In this document: positions 41,645 to 50,096 of the stretch, piece by piece
How positions within the stretch are numbered: the first letter of the stretch is position 1
How the letters are laid out: every line of letters starts with the position of its first letter
From: Natronococcus occultus SP4
GTDB taxonomy: Archaea; Halobacteriota; Halobacteria; Halobacteriales; Natrialbaceae
Direction of reading: 5' to 3'
Assembly (NCBI RefSeq): GCF_000328685.1
Contig: NC_019974.1
Location: 1,913,001 to 1,977,000 of the forward strand
DNA: 64,000 bases
Program-made: the position numbers and the translations under genes
Notes under the pieces: model-generated
Seen by the model: the letters and a program-made list of their open reading frames with translations, nothing else
Told to the model about the DNA's origin: nothing
The model's database searches: none

Positions 41645-42034
41645 CTACACCTGGTCGGTGACGTGGACGCTCGACCCCAGATACTTCGAGAGCACCTCGG
41701 AGACGTCGTCGGCGTTGAACGCCTCGAGGTCGGCCGCGATCGCGGTCTTCAGCGCGTCGAGGTACGCCTCGTCGGTCCGCAGCTCCCGGAAGGAGACGTC
41801 CTCGATCGCGCCGAGAGGTTCGCCGAGCCAGTCGGCGGCGAGCCGACGGGCGTGCTCCGCGTCGCCGACCTCGCCGCGCCAGAGCGTGTTTCGGAAGAAC
41901 AGCCACCCCTCGGTGCCGGGCTCCGGAGCCTCCCGAGAGACCGTCACCGTCGTCTCGCCGTCGCCGTCGACCCGAACGCCGTCGGTGGCCGGCTCGAGTC
42001 GGAGCCGAACCCGAAAGACGTACGCGGCCTCCAT
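41645..42034 (-). CDS. LWR-salt-type haloarchaeal hypothetical protein
   Basis: A 129-residue acidic protein: MEAAYVFRVRLRLEP, then EGWLFFRNTLWRGEVGDAEH and SFRELRTDEAYLDALKTAIA. The central FFRNTLWRGE is distinctive and seen in haloarchaeal proteins of unknown role. Its ATG overlaps the stop of the dehydratase gene by one base (TGATG), so the two are translated in one unit. Confidence 0.7.
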   Translation of the reverse strand: MEAAYVFRVRLRLEPATDGVRVDGDGETTVTVSREAPEPGTEGWLFFRNTLWRGEVGDAEHARRLAADWLGEPLGAIEDVSFRELRTDEAYLDALKTAIAADLEAFNADDVSEVLSKYLGSSVHVTDQV

Positions 42035-42315
42035 CAGCCCCCGTACGCCTCGTCGCACAGCTCGGCCATCTCGATGTCCGCGTCAGTGATCCCACCCTCC
42101 TCGTGGGAGGTCAGCCGTACCTCGACCTCCTCGTAGCGGATGCGGATCTCGGGGTGGTGGAACTGCTCCTCGGCGACCTCGCCGACGTCCTGGGCGAAGC
42201 TTACGCCCTGCAGGTAGTCGTCGAACTCGTAGGTGCGGACGATCTCGTCGTCCTCGCGCTCCCAGCCGTCGGGCAGCTGTGCGTCGATCTCGTCGTCCGA
42301 AAGCAGGTCTGCCAT
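42034..42315 (-). CDS. pcd: Pterin-4a-carbinolamine dehydratase
   Basis: A 93-residue protein: MADLLSDDEI, then WEREDDEIVRTYEFDDY and QFHHPEIRIRY with the catalytic His-His-Pro (His53, His54). It dehydrates 4a-hydroxytetrahydrobiopterin, or, in archaea, may serve molybdopterin-like chemistry. ATG at 42315 is chosen over an upstream in-frame start. It shares a stop/start with the next gene. Confidence 0.92.
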   Translation of the reverse strand: MADLLSDDEIDAQLPDGWEREDDEIVRTYEFDDYLQGVSFAQDVGEVAEEQFHHPEIRIRYEEVEVRLTSHEEGGITDADIEMAELCDEAYGG

Positions 42316-42368
42316 AGCGGATGGACGGAAGCGACGAAAATAACGGTTGTGCCGTCTTTCTCGTGCCG

Positions 42369-43673
42369 TCAATCGTCGTCGGTGGCACCGATCGGGACGT
42401 CGGCTCGCTCGTCGTCGGAGACGCCGAACGACGGCGCGCGCCGAGCGTCGCCGAACTCGGGGTCGAACAGCTGCAACGCGGTGTTGATCGTGCTCCAGTC
42501 GTCCTCCGCGGCGGCCTCCCGCAGGCTCTTGGTCGGCGGAGCGAGCAGCTGGCTGACCATCGAGTCGGCCATCGCCTCGAGCACGTCCCGCTGTGAGGTT
42601 CCCTCCTTCTCGAGTTCCGTCAGCGCCCGCTCGAGTTCGCGTTCCTTGATGCGATCGGCCGACTCGTACATCGCCGCGATGACCTCGTCGGCCCGGGCGC
42701 GTTTGTACTGGTCACAGAGGAGCTCGAACTCCCGGTCGATCATCAGCTCGACCTCGCTTGCGGCGTCGGCGCGCTGCTCGCGGGTCTCGGCGGTAATCGA
42801 CTCGAGGTCGTCGAGGTCGTACACCGTCACCGACTCGAGGGCACCGACCGCGGGCGCGACGTCGCGAGGCTGGCCGAGGTCGACGACGACCTGGTCGCCC
42901 CCGTCGAGGTGGTGGGGTTCGACAACCGGCTCGTCGCTGCCGGTCGCCGCGATCACGACGTCTGCGTCGTCGGCGATCGTGGCGAGCGCCTCGAGGGGTT
43001 CGCCGCGGGCCTCGACGTCGAGCTCGTCCGCGAGGTGGTCGGCGCGGTCGACGGTGCGGTTCGCGACGACCAGCTCCGAGACCCCGGCGTCGGCGAGGCT
43101 TCGGGCTGCCAGCCGTCCCATCTCACCGGCGCCGACGACCAGTCCCGTCGCCCCCTCGAGGACGACGTCGTCGGCGACGAGCCGGGTCGCAGCCGATCCG
43201 AGCGAGACGACGCCCTCGTTGATCGCGGTCTCGGTTCGGGCGCGCTCGCCGACGTGGATCGCCTTCGTGACGGCCGCGTCGAGCATCGGCCCGATCCCGC
43301 CGGCGCTGCGGGCGTCCTCGTAGGCGGTGCGGACCTGACCGATGATCTGGTCCTCGCCGAGCACGACCGATTCGAGTCCCGTCGCGACCCGCAGCAGGTG
43401 TCGCAGGCTCTCGTCGTGGCCGGTGACGACCAGCGCGTCGTCGTTGGCCGTCGCGAAAAACTCCTCGAGCGTCGCTCGTCCGATCGTGGCGTCGGTCGAG
43501 ACGACGTAGGCCTCGACCCGGTTACACGTCGAGAGGACGTACGCCTCCTCGATCTCCGGAAGCTCGCGGAGAGTCGCGACGGCGGCCCGCTGGCTGTCGG
43601 GGCTCGCGGCCGCGAGATCGTCGACGCTGCCGCTGTCGTGTGTGACGCGTGCGGCCGTGATAACGCCGCTCAC
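42369..43673 (-). CDS. hemA: Glutamyl-tRNA reductase
   Basis: A 434-residue enzyme: VLSTCNRVEAYVV carries the catalytic Cys, GEDQIIGQVRTAYEDAR is the family's second signature, VVGAGEMGRLAARSL the NADPH site, and the C-terminal helices the dimerisation domain. It converts Glu-tRNA to glutamate semialdehyde, the start of heme synthesis. GTG at 43673 is used, overlapping the upstream sirC-type gene by four bases. Confidence 0.97.
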   Translation of the reverse strand: MSGVITAARVTHDSGSVDDLAAASPDSQRAAVATLRELPEIEEAYVLSTCNRVEAYVVSTDATIGRATLEEFFATANDDALVVTGHDESLRHLLRVATGLESVVLGEDQIIGQVRTAYEDARSAGGIGPMLDAAVTKAIHVGERARTETAINEGVVSLGSAATRLVADDVVLEGATGLVVGAGEMGRLAARSLADAGVSELVVANRTVDRADHLADELDVEARGEPLEALATIADDADVVIAATGSDEPVVEPHHLDGGDQVVVDLGQPRDVAPAVGALESVTVYDLDDLESITAETREQRADAASEVELMIDREFELLCDQYKRARADEVIAAMYESADRIKERELERALTELEKEGTSQRDVLEAMADSMVSQLLAPPTKSLREAAAEDDWSTINTALQLFDPEFGDARRAPSFGVSDDERADVPIGATDDD

Positions 43674-44326
43674 GGTCGATCACCGTTCGTCGACTGCTCC
43701 TCACTCAGCACGTCCTCGATCACTTGGGATGGCTTGGACGCACCCGTACGTAAATCTGTCCAAACGGCCGATGATTTGACGACGTCTCCGACGAGCTCAC
43801 GCCGACGGGCGGGTGCGACGTCCCGCGATTTGAGCTCCGAACGGAGCGTCCCGCAGAGCCGCGCCATCTCGCCGGCGCCCGCCAGCCGGTCCTCGAACTC
43901 CTGACGGAGGTGTTTGCTCAGCGCGGGAGCGGTCCCGCCCGTCGAGACCGAGACGACGACGGGGTCCTCTCGGACGGTCGCGGGGACGACGACGCTTCCG
44001 GGCTCGCGTCCCCCGGCCCGGTCGGCGCGGTTGACGAGCGTGCCTCGCTCCCGGGCCGCCCGCTCGATCGCTCCGTTGAGCGCCTCGTCGTCGGTCGCGG
44101 CGACGACCAGCGCGGGCTCGGCACGGGCGAGCCAGCCGGGGACGGCCGCTGGATCGGGTGCGGCCCGCACTCGCTCTGCGTCGCCGAACCGCTCGTCTGT
44201 GAAGTCGGGACTGACGACCAGCACCCTCGCCTCGCGGGCGAACCGGCGAGCCTTCCGGGCTCCGACCGGGCCACCCCCGAAGACGAGCACCGTCGTCCCC
44301 GTGAAGTCGTGGAGTAGCGGAATCAT
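43670..44326 (-). CDS. sirC: Siroheme-type precorrin-2 dehydrogenase
   Basis: A 218-residue protein of the CysG N-terminal type: TVLVFGGGPVGARKARRF is the NAD site, NRADRAGGREPGSVVVPAT a catalytic stretch, and VSVSTGGTAPALSKHLRQ the helical SAM-like domain. It oxidises precorrin-2 to sirohydrochlorin, a step shared with the archaeal alternative heme route. It overlaps hemA by four bases. Confidence 0.92.
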   Translation of the reverse strand: MIPLLHDFTGTTVLVFGGGPVGARKARRFAREARVLVVSPDFTDERFGDAERVRAAPDPAAVPGWLARAEPALVVAATDDEALNGAIERAARERGTLVNRADRAGGREPGSVVVPATVREDPVVVSVSTGGTAPALSKHLRQEFEDRLAGAGEMARLCGTLRSELKSRDVAPARRRELVGDVVKSSAVWTDLRTGASKPSQVIEDVLSEEQSTNGDRP

Positions 44327-44442
44327 TGTGGACTCAAACGATCTGTCGCCGCGTCGACGGCGACTCCTGTCTCCGATAACCGGGAGACGGCTACCGCGTA
44401 CGTGACCGTCGGGACGCGGCCCTCATAAGCGACTCGGCGGAG

Positions 44443-45927
44443 CTAGAACGGGTACTCCCGGGAGTCGTGTTGCAGGGAGAGCCACTTCCGTTCGGTGATC
44501 TCCTCAAGGAACGCCTCGGCGTTGTAGCTGCCGATCCCGGAGGCGCCGGTGCCGCCGAAGGGGACGTGGGCCTCGTCGTTGATCGGCTGATCGTTGATGT
44601 GGACCATCCCGGTCTCGAGGCGGTCCGCGATCCGCCGTCCCGCGCCGACGTCGCCCGCGTGGACCGATCCCGAGAGGCCGTACTCGACGGCGTTGTGGAG
44701 CTCGACGGCCTCGTCGATATCCGAGAACGGGATCACGGGTGCGATCGGACCGAAGTGTTCGTTACAGGCCGCGGCCATCTCGTTCGTCACCCCCGAGAGG
44801 ACCGTCGGCGCGACGATCAGCGAGTCGTCGACCCCGTCGATCTCGACCGTCTCGCCGCCGGTCTCGAGAGTCGCGCCCGCCTCGACGGTCTCCTCGACGT
44901 AGCCGAGCATCTCCTCGCGCTGGCTCTCGTCGATGATCGGCCCGACGACGGTGTCGTCGTCGTGGGCGCTGCCGGCTGGCAGCGACTCGGCGCGCTCGGT
45001 CAGCCGCTCGACGTACTCGTCGTAGACGTCCTCGTGGACCAGGTGGCGGTTGATCGAGATACAGACCTGTCCCTGGTGGACGAACGTGCCGAAGACGCCG
45101 GCGTCGACGGCGTCCTCGAGGTCGGCGTCTTCGGTGACGATGTGAGCGTTGTTCCCGCCCAGCTCCATCGCGGCCTCAGCGAGGTTCTCGCCGGCGGTGG
45201 CGGCGACCTGGCGGCCGATCGGCGTCGATCCGGTGAAGGCGACGACGTCGCTCTCGGGGTGGCCGGCGATCCGATCGCCGATCTCCGACCCCTTCCCGGT
45301 GACGACGTTGAGGACGCCGTCGGGAACCCCGGCGTCCTCGAACAGCTTTGCGAGCAACAGTCCGCCCGTGATCGGCGTATTGGAGGCGGGCTTGAGCACG
45401 ACCGCGTTCCCGGCGGCGATCGCCGGCGCGACCGCTCGCATCGAGAGGTTTAGCGGGAAGTTCCACGGCGAGATCACCGTGACCACTCCCTCGGGGACAC
45501 GCTCGACGACGTTTTCCTTCCCCGGAACGTTGGAGGCGGCGTGCTGGCCTTTCATCCGGCGGGGCAGCGTCGCCGCCTCGGCGGCCTGATCGGTCGCCAG
45601 CTGGAGCGACGTCTCGCCCATGATCTGCGAGCCGCCGGCCTCGCTTGTGAGCAGCTCGACGATCTCGTCGTGGCGCTCCTCAAGCCCATCGACGACGTCC
45701 TGCAACAGCTCCTCGCGCTCTGCGGGCGGGCGGTCTCCCCACGCTGACTGGGCGGCCGCGGCGGCCTCGTAGGCCGCGTCGACGTCGTCCTCGACGGCCG
45801 CGGGAACCGACGCGATCGACTCCCGCGTCGAGGGGTCCTCGACGGTCAGCTCCTCGCCGCTTTCGGACGGCGTCCACTCCCCGTCGACGTACAGCTCGCT
45901 CCAGTCGTCGGTGATTGGTAGAGTCAT
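44443..45927 (-). CDS. NAD(P)-dependent aldehyde dehydrogenase
   Basis: A 494-residue aldehyde dehydrogenase: ISPWNFPLNLSMRAVAPAIA (cofactor site), FTGSTPIGRQVA, AMELGGNNAHIV (catalytic Glu), FVHQGQVCISINRHLV (catalytic Cys) and EHFGPIAPVIPFSD. The substrate class resembles the benzaldehyde/salicylaldehyde-like enzymes but is not certain. ATG at 45927 is chosen over TTG at 45930. Confidence 0.94.
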   Translation of the reverse strand: MTLPITDDWSELYVDGEWTPSESGEELTVEDPSTRESIASVPAAVEDDVDAAYEAAAAAQSAWGDRPPAEREELLQDVVDGLEERHDEIVELLTSEAGGSQIMGETSLQLATDQAAEAATLPRRMKGQHAASNVPGKENVVERVPEGVVTVISPWNFPLNLSMRAVAPAIAAGNAVVLKPASNTPITGGLLLAKLFEDAGVPDGVLNVVTGKGSEIGDRIAGHPESDVVAFTGSTPIGRQVAATAGENLAEAAMELGGNNAHIVTEDADLEDAVDAGVFGTFVHQGQVCISINRHLVHEDVYDEYVERLTERAESLPAGSAHDDDTVVGPIIDESQREEMLGYVEETVEAGATLETGGETVEIDGVDDSLIVAPTVLSGVTNEMAAACNEHFGPIAPVIPFSDIDEAVELHNAVEYGLSGSVHAGDVGAGRRIADRLETGMVHINDQPINDEAHVPFGGTGASGIGSYNAEAFLEEITERKWLSLQHDSREYPF

Positions 45928-46021
45928 CAAGCGTTGTTCCTACGGGCGTACGGAGGAAAACGGTCACGGACGGAGAACCCGTGACCGCGACCGTAACCGA
46001 TTCGGAGCCGAAGCCGCCCGC

Positions 46022-46426
46022 CTACTCGCCCTCGACGCCGCTTACGTCGAACCCGAGCTCTTCGATCTCTTCGAGGATCGCCTCGTGGTCGGCGCTGGCC
46101 TCGTAGTAGATGACGATGTCGAAGCTCCCCTCCCGGAGCAGCTGCTGGCACTCCCAGACGAATTCCTCGTCCTCGAGGGTCAGCCCCTGGTGTTGGTTCG
46201 AGGAGAAGTCGGGGTCGTCGTTGCCCGAGTAGACGTAGCAGTCTTTCGGATCGTACCCCGAGTGCTCGGCGATGATATCGCCGACGTCGATCGTCGTCTG
46301 CATCATCCGGACGTCCTCGCTGCCGTCGTACTCGGTGTGGACGATGGCACCGTTAAGGTCGACCTCGCCGGGCTCGAGTAACGCCTTCGTTCGCTGGTAG
46401 AGATCCTCGTCGAGTGTGTCGCTCAT
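46022..46426 (-). CDS. DUF5778-like haloarchaeal protein
   Basis: A 134-residue acidic protein: MSDTLDEDLYQRTKALLEPG, then GSEDVRMMQTTIDVGDIIAE, YDPKDCYVYSGNDDPDFSS and FDIVIYYEASADHEAILEEI. No membrane segment. The resemblance to DUF5778 proteins is from memory of the composition and is moderate. It diverges from the first cis-prenyltransferase gene. Confidence 0.65.
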   Translation of the reverse strand: MSDTLDEDLYQRTKALLEPGEVDLNGAIVHTEYDGSEDVRMMQTTIDVGDIIAEHSGYDPKDCYVYSGNDDPDFSSNQHQGLTLEDEEFVWECQQLLREGSFDIVIYYEASADHEAILEEIEELGFDVSGVEGE

Positions 46427-46551
46427 CGGCCGACACGAGGACCTCCGGCCTGATAGCGGTCACGATCGGTCGTCGCGTGCCGTGTTGGGACGTGTCGGCG
46501 TCGGCGAGTAACACACAAGACACATACTTCTGCCCTTCCTCACGTCGAACG

Positions 46552-47484
46552 ATGAATCGGTGGCTCCGTGAGCGCGTGGACGCGGCCTACGAGCAGCTTC
46601 TCTCGCGGGAGATCGACGGTGTGCCAACCCACGTCGCCGTGATTCAGGATGGAAACCGTCGGTACGCGCGCCGACAGGGATCGGACGCGACCGACGGCCA
46701 CCGCGAGGGCGCCGAGACGACCGAGGACGTCCTCGAGTGGTGCCAGGAGGTCGGCGTCGAGGAGCTGACCCTCTACGCGTTCTCGACGGAGAACTTCGAG
46801 CGGCCGGCCGAGGAGCGCGAGGCGCTGTACGATCTGCTCTGCGAGAAGCTCCGTGAGTTCGCCGACGCCGAACGGGTCCACGAGAACGGCGTCAAGATCC
46901 GCGCGCTCGGTGCGGTCGAGCGACTGCCCAAGCGGGTCCGAGAGGCCGTCGACTACGCGGAGGACCGGACCCGCGACTACGACCGCTTCGTGTTGAACAT
47001 CGCGCTGGCCTACGGGGGCCGCTCGGAGCTCCTGGAGGCCGCCCGCGGCGTCGCTGAGGACGTCGAGTCCGGCGCGGTCGACCCCGAGGAGATCGACGTA
47101 GAGACGATCGAGCGCCGGCTGTACGACGAGCCGGTCCGTGACGTCGACCTGATTATCCGGACCGGAGGCGACGAGCGCACCTCGAACTTCCTGCCCTGGC
47201 ACGCCAACGGCAACGAGGCCGCGGTCTTTTTCTGTACGCCTTACTGGCCCGAGTTCTCGAAGCCCGACTTCCTCCGTGGGATCCGCACGTACGAACACCG
47301 CCAGGAGTCCTGGCGGCGAACCCGCGCTCGACGGGCGCTTGCCCTGCTGGGCGCGATGAGCGACCGCGAACTCGCCGAGGCTCGCTCGATCGTCGACCGG
47401 TTCCGGGACTCGCTGCCGACCGCCGAACAGCCCGACGAGGACGAACTCGAGGGGGCCGACTCGAGCGGACCCGCCGCGGACTGA
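46552..47484 (+). CDS. uppS: Cis-prenyltransferase, catalytic-type (UppS-like A)
   Basis: A 310-residue protein. HVAVIQDGNRRYARRQG carries the catalytic Asp33 of the family's DGN motif, FSTENFERPAEE is the substrate-binding stretch, and DLIIRTGGDERTSNFLPW is the IRTGGE region, followed by NEAAVFF with the metal-binding Glu. It condenses isopentenyl diphosphate into long cis-polyprenyl chains. The C-terminus (DEDELEGADSSGPAAD) lacks the RXG ending of self-sufficient enzymes. ATG at 46552 is chosen well inside a longer open frame. Confidence 0.92.
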   Translation: MNRWLRERVDAAYEQLLSREIDGVPTHVAVIQDGNRRYARRQGSDATDGHREGAETTEDVLEWCQEVGVEELTLYAFSTENFERPAEEREALYDLLCEKLREFADAERVHENGVKIRALGAVERLPKRVREAVDYAEDRTRDYDRFVLNIALAYGGRSELLEAARGVAEDVESGAVDPEEIDVETIERRLYDEPVRDVDLIIRTGGDERTSNFLPWHANGNEAAVFFCTPYWPEFSKPDFLRGIRTYEHRQESWRRTRARRALALLGAMSDRELAEARSIVDRFRDSLPTAEQPDEDELEGADSSGPAAD

Positions 47485-47529
47485 GCAGTGTCTCGAAACC
47501 TACAATCGGACGGCGTCCCGAGAGCCGGT

Positions 47530-47754
47530 ATGGACCGCCAGCTCGCCGCCGGCCTCGCCGCGACGGCGACCGGAGTCGCCGCCGTTCTGGTGCTCGGAGC
47601 CGCCGGCGTGCTCCGTCACCCCCAGGCCGCCGCTGACCACACCCAGCCAGCCGAGTTTCTCGCGATCGGCGGGAGCCTCCTGTTGGTGACCGTCGGCGTC
47701 CTCGTGACACTGTTTGCCTACGTCGAGTTTCCGGAGCCCGACGTCGATCCGTAA
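47530..47754 (+). CDS. Two-helix small membrane protein
   Basis: A 74-residue protein with two membrane helices (about 4-26 and 42-64) and a polar loop (HPQAAADHTQPAE). ATG at 47530 is used. It lies 45 bases after the uppS stop on the same strand, so it may be cotranscribed with it. No family is recognised. Confidence 0.65.
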   Translation: MDRQLAAGLAATATGVAAVLVLGAAGVLRHPQAAADHTQPAEFLAIGGSLLLVTVGVLVTLFAYVEFPEPDVDP

Positions 47755-47826
47755 CCCGCCCGAAGCTGGCTGGCAGCCCGAACCGACCGCAGCGACTTTT
47801 GCTCGTCCGGAGCGAGCACCGGGACG

Positions 47827-48498
47827 ATGGAAGCGAAGCTCGAGACCGAGTCGCTCACGAGAACGGTATCGGGCGAGACGATCGTCGAGGACGTCTCGCT
47901 CCGCGTCGGGGGGTCGACGGTCCTCGCGGTCGTCGGCTCCTCGGGGGCGGGGAAGTCCTCGTTCCTCCGGCTGCTCAACCGACTGGACGAACCGACCGAC
48001 GGCACGGTGTTTCTCGACGGCGTCGACTACCGCGAGATCGATCCCCAGACACTGCGTCGTCGGATCGGGCTCGTTCCCCAGGAGTCGGCGCTCCGGCCGG
48101 GGACCGTCCGAGAGAACGTCGCCGCGAGCGATCGGATCCGGGGCGAACCGGTCGACGACGAGCGCGTCGCGGCGCTGCTCGACCGAGTCCAGTTGCCGAA
48201 CGCGGCGGAACGGGACGTCGAGGACCTCTCCGGCGGCCAGCAACAGCGCGTCGCGGTCGCCCGGACCCTCTACGTCGATCCCGAGGTGCTCCTACTCGAC
48301 GAGCCGACCTCCCACCTCGATTCGGAGACGGAAGCGCGGGTCGAGGAGCTCCTCGGCGACCTGATCCGAACCGAGGGGTTGACCTGCGTCCTCGTCACCC
48401 ACGACACCGCCCAGGCCGAGCGCCTCGCCGACCGCGTCGCCGAGTTCGAGGACGGACGGGTCGTCGCCGAGGGACGGCCCGAGGAGGTTCTCGCGTGA
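47827..48498 (+). CDS. ABC transporter ATP-binding protein (FetA-like)
   Basis: A 223-residue ATPase: VVGSSGAGKSSFLRLL (Walker A), LSGGQQQRVAVARTL (signature) and LLLDEPTSHLD (Walker B). The pair with the next gene matches the FetAB/YbbLM arrangement, thought to export iron or to protect from oxidative stress. The last base overlap (GTGA) with the permease gene shows translational coupling. Confidence 0.92.
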   Translation: MEAKLETESLTRTVSGETIVEDVSLRVGGSTVLAVVGSSGAGKSSFLRLLNRLDEPTDGTVFLDGVDYREIDPQTLRRRIGLVPQESALRPGTVRENVAASDRIRGEPVDDERVAALLDRVQLPNAAERDVEDLSGGQQQRVAVARTLYVDPEVLLLDEPTSHLDSETEARVEELLGDLIRTEGLTCVLVTHDTAQAERLADRVAEFEDGRVVAEGRPEEVLA

Positions 48499-49319
48499 CC
48501 GATCCGGCCCTGGAGCGCGTCCTCGAGCACGCGGCCGACCCGGTCCTCGTCACGGGGTTCGTCCAGATCGCGATCGCGGCGGCGCTGACGGCGGTCGTCC
48601 TCGGAGTTGTCTACGTCCGCCAGCTCGGGTTCGAGCGGGAGGTCGTCACAATGTCCGTTCGCGGGCTGATCCAGGTGGTCGCCGCCGGTGCGGTGATCAG
48701 TCTTCTGCTGGCGGCCCACCTCGCCTGGGCGGCGGTCGCCCTCGCGGTCATGATCGTCGTCGGCGCCTACATCTCCTACAAGCGCGGGACCGCGCTACCG
48801 GGCGTGTTCAAGACGTCGCTGGCGTCGATCGGGTTCGGAGCCGGGCTGACGATCGTGGCGATGGCCGCCGCGGGCGCCATCGAGATGACGATGCGGGACT
48901 TGCTGGTCATCGGGAGCATGGTCATCGCCAACTCGATGCAGACGAACTCGCTCGCCCTCGACCGGTTTACCGGGGAGATCGCCTCGAACCGGGCGGAGAT
49001 CGAGGCGCTGTTGAGCGTCGGCGCCTCGCCGGACGAAGCCATCACCGAGTACGTCTCGACGAGCGTCTACGCAGCGTTGATCCCGACGGTCGACGCGATC
49101 AAGAGTCTCGGCGTTGTCAAGATCCCGGGGCTAATGGCGGGGATGATCATCGCCGGCGAGAACCCGATCTACGCCGCCCAGTACCAGTTCGCGATCATGC
49201 TGATGCTCTTCGCTGCGGGCGGGCTCACCGTCGTCGCCAACACCGTCCTGCTCAGCCGACGGGTGTTCACCGACGCGAAACAGCTCGACGAGGAGGTCGT
49301 CGACGCGATCGACAACTGA
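48495..49319 (+). CDS. FetB-like (UPF0014) permease
   Basis: A 274-residue membrane protein: VYVRQLGFEREVVTMSVRGL, KRGTALPGVFKTSLASIGFG and SMVIANSMQTNSLALDRF are the conserved stretches of the UPF0014/YbbM family, and PGLMAGMIIAGENPIYAAQY follows. GTG at 48495 overlaps the ATPase stop by four bases. The pair is flanked by the two cis-prenyltransferase genes, so a lipid-linked role is a possible alternative to metal export. Confidence 0.9.
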   Translation: MTDPALERVLEHAADPVLVTGFVQIAIAAALTAVVLGVVYVRQLGFEREVVTMSVRGLIQVVAAGAVISLLLAAHLAWAAVALAVMIVVGAYISYKRGTALPGVFKTSLASIGFGAGLTIVAMAAAGAIEMTMRDLLVIGSMVIANSMQTNSLALDRFTGEIASNRAEIEALLSVGASPDEAITEYVSTSVYAALIPTVDAIKSLGVVKIPGLMAGMIIAGENPIYAAQYQFAIMLMLFAAGGLTVVANTVLLSRRVFTDAKQLDEEVVDAIDN

Positions 49320-49342
49320 GACGGTCCGCCGTACCGATCGAA

Positions 49343-49975
49343 CTACCGACCGAACCGTCGCGAGCGATTGCAGTACTCCCGGACCGCACGCAGGAAGTCC
49401 CGCTCGCGGAAGTCCCGCCAGTTGACGTCGGTGAAGTAGAGTTCGGAGTAGACCGACTGCCAGATCATGAAATCGGAGAGGCGTTCGGCGCCCGTCTTGA
49501 TCACCAGATCGGGCTCGGAGGGAAAGACGAGGTGGTTCTCGACGCGCTCGTCGTTGATCTCGTCGGGCTCGAGCTCGCCCGCGTCGACGCTCTCGGCCAG
49601 GGTGCGAACCGCGGCCGTGAACTCGTGTTTCCCGCCCAGACCGATCCCGATCTGGATCGGAGCGTCGGCCTGACTCGGATCGTCAGGGGTTCGGACGGCG
49701 ATCTCCCGGGGGGCGTCGACGGTCTCGAGCTCGCGGCGCAGGGCCGGGATCGCGTCGGCGTCGAGGACGCTGACGTAGACGGTCACCCGTCGGGCGTACT
49801 CGAAGGCCCACTCGAAAAAATCCGCGAGCGTCTCGTAGGCACCGCGCTCGAGCAGGTCCCGTTCGGTGATCACGAGCGCGACGTGGTCGGGACTCTCGGC
49901 GTCGTGGCGGGCGATACGGACGGAGAGGTAGCGCTCGTACAGACCCACGCCCTCCCGTTTCCGGGCCGATGGCAT
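49343..49975 (-). CDS. Cis-prenyltransferase homologue lacking the catalytic Asp (B subunit-like)
   Basis: A 210-residue protein aligned to UppS throughout. At the DGN position it reads HVALVITERDLLERG; counting from the shared His, the catalytic Asp is Thr37. Later family positions remain: IQIGIGLGGKHEFTAAVRTL, DLVIKTGAERLSDFMIWQ and SVYSELYFTDVNW (metal-binding Glu), and the last residues are RRFGR, a C-terminal RXG. In eukaryotes the NgBR/Nus1 subunit has lost the Asp and keeps RXG while DHDDS keeps the Asp; the pairing with 46552-47484 looks alike. A role as non-catalytic partner is inference. Confidence 0.85.
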   Translation of the reverse strand: MPSARKREGVGLYERYLSVRIARHDAESPDHVALVITERDLLERGAYETLADFFEWAFEYARRVTVYVSVLDADAIPALRRELETVDAPREIAVRTPDDPSQADAPIQIGIGLGGKHEFTAAVRTLAESVDAGELEPDEINDERVENHLVFPSEPDLVIKTGAERLSDFMIWQSVYSELYFTDVNWRDFRERDFLRAVREYCNRSRRFGR

Positions 49976-50096
49976 ACCGGTTACGGGTTCGATCGGTGAC
50001 GGGCGGACAGGAGAGTTAGCCCCGCTACCCGCGGGAAACCGGCTCCGGAGCGGTTCACGAAGGTTGAAGTAATCCCCACAGAAAGGACCGATTACC

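Noticed and set aside
47799-49319. Single open frame spanning the transporter ATPase and permease
   Set aside because: The 5' part is an out-of-frame shadow of the ATPase; only the part from GTG at 48495 is the permease. No fusion is present.
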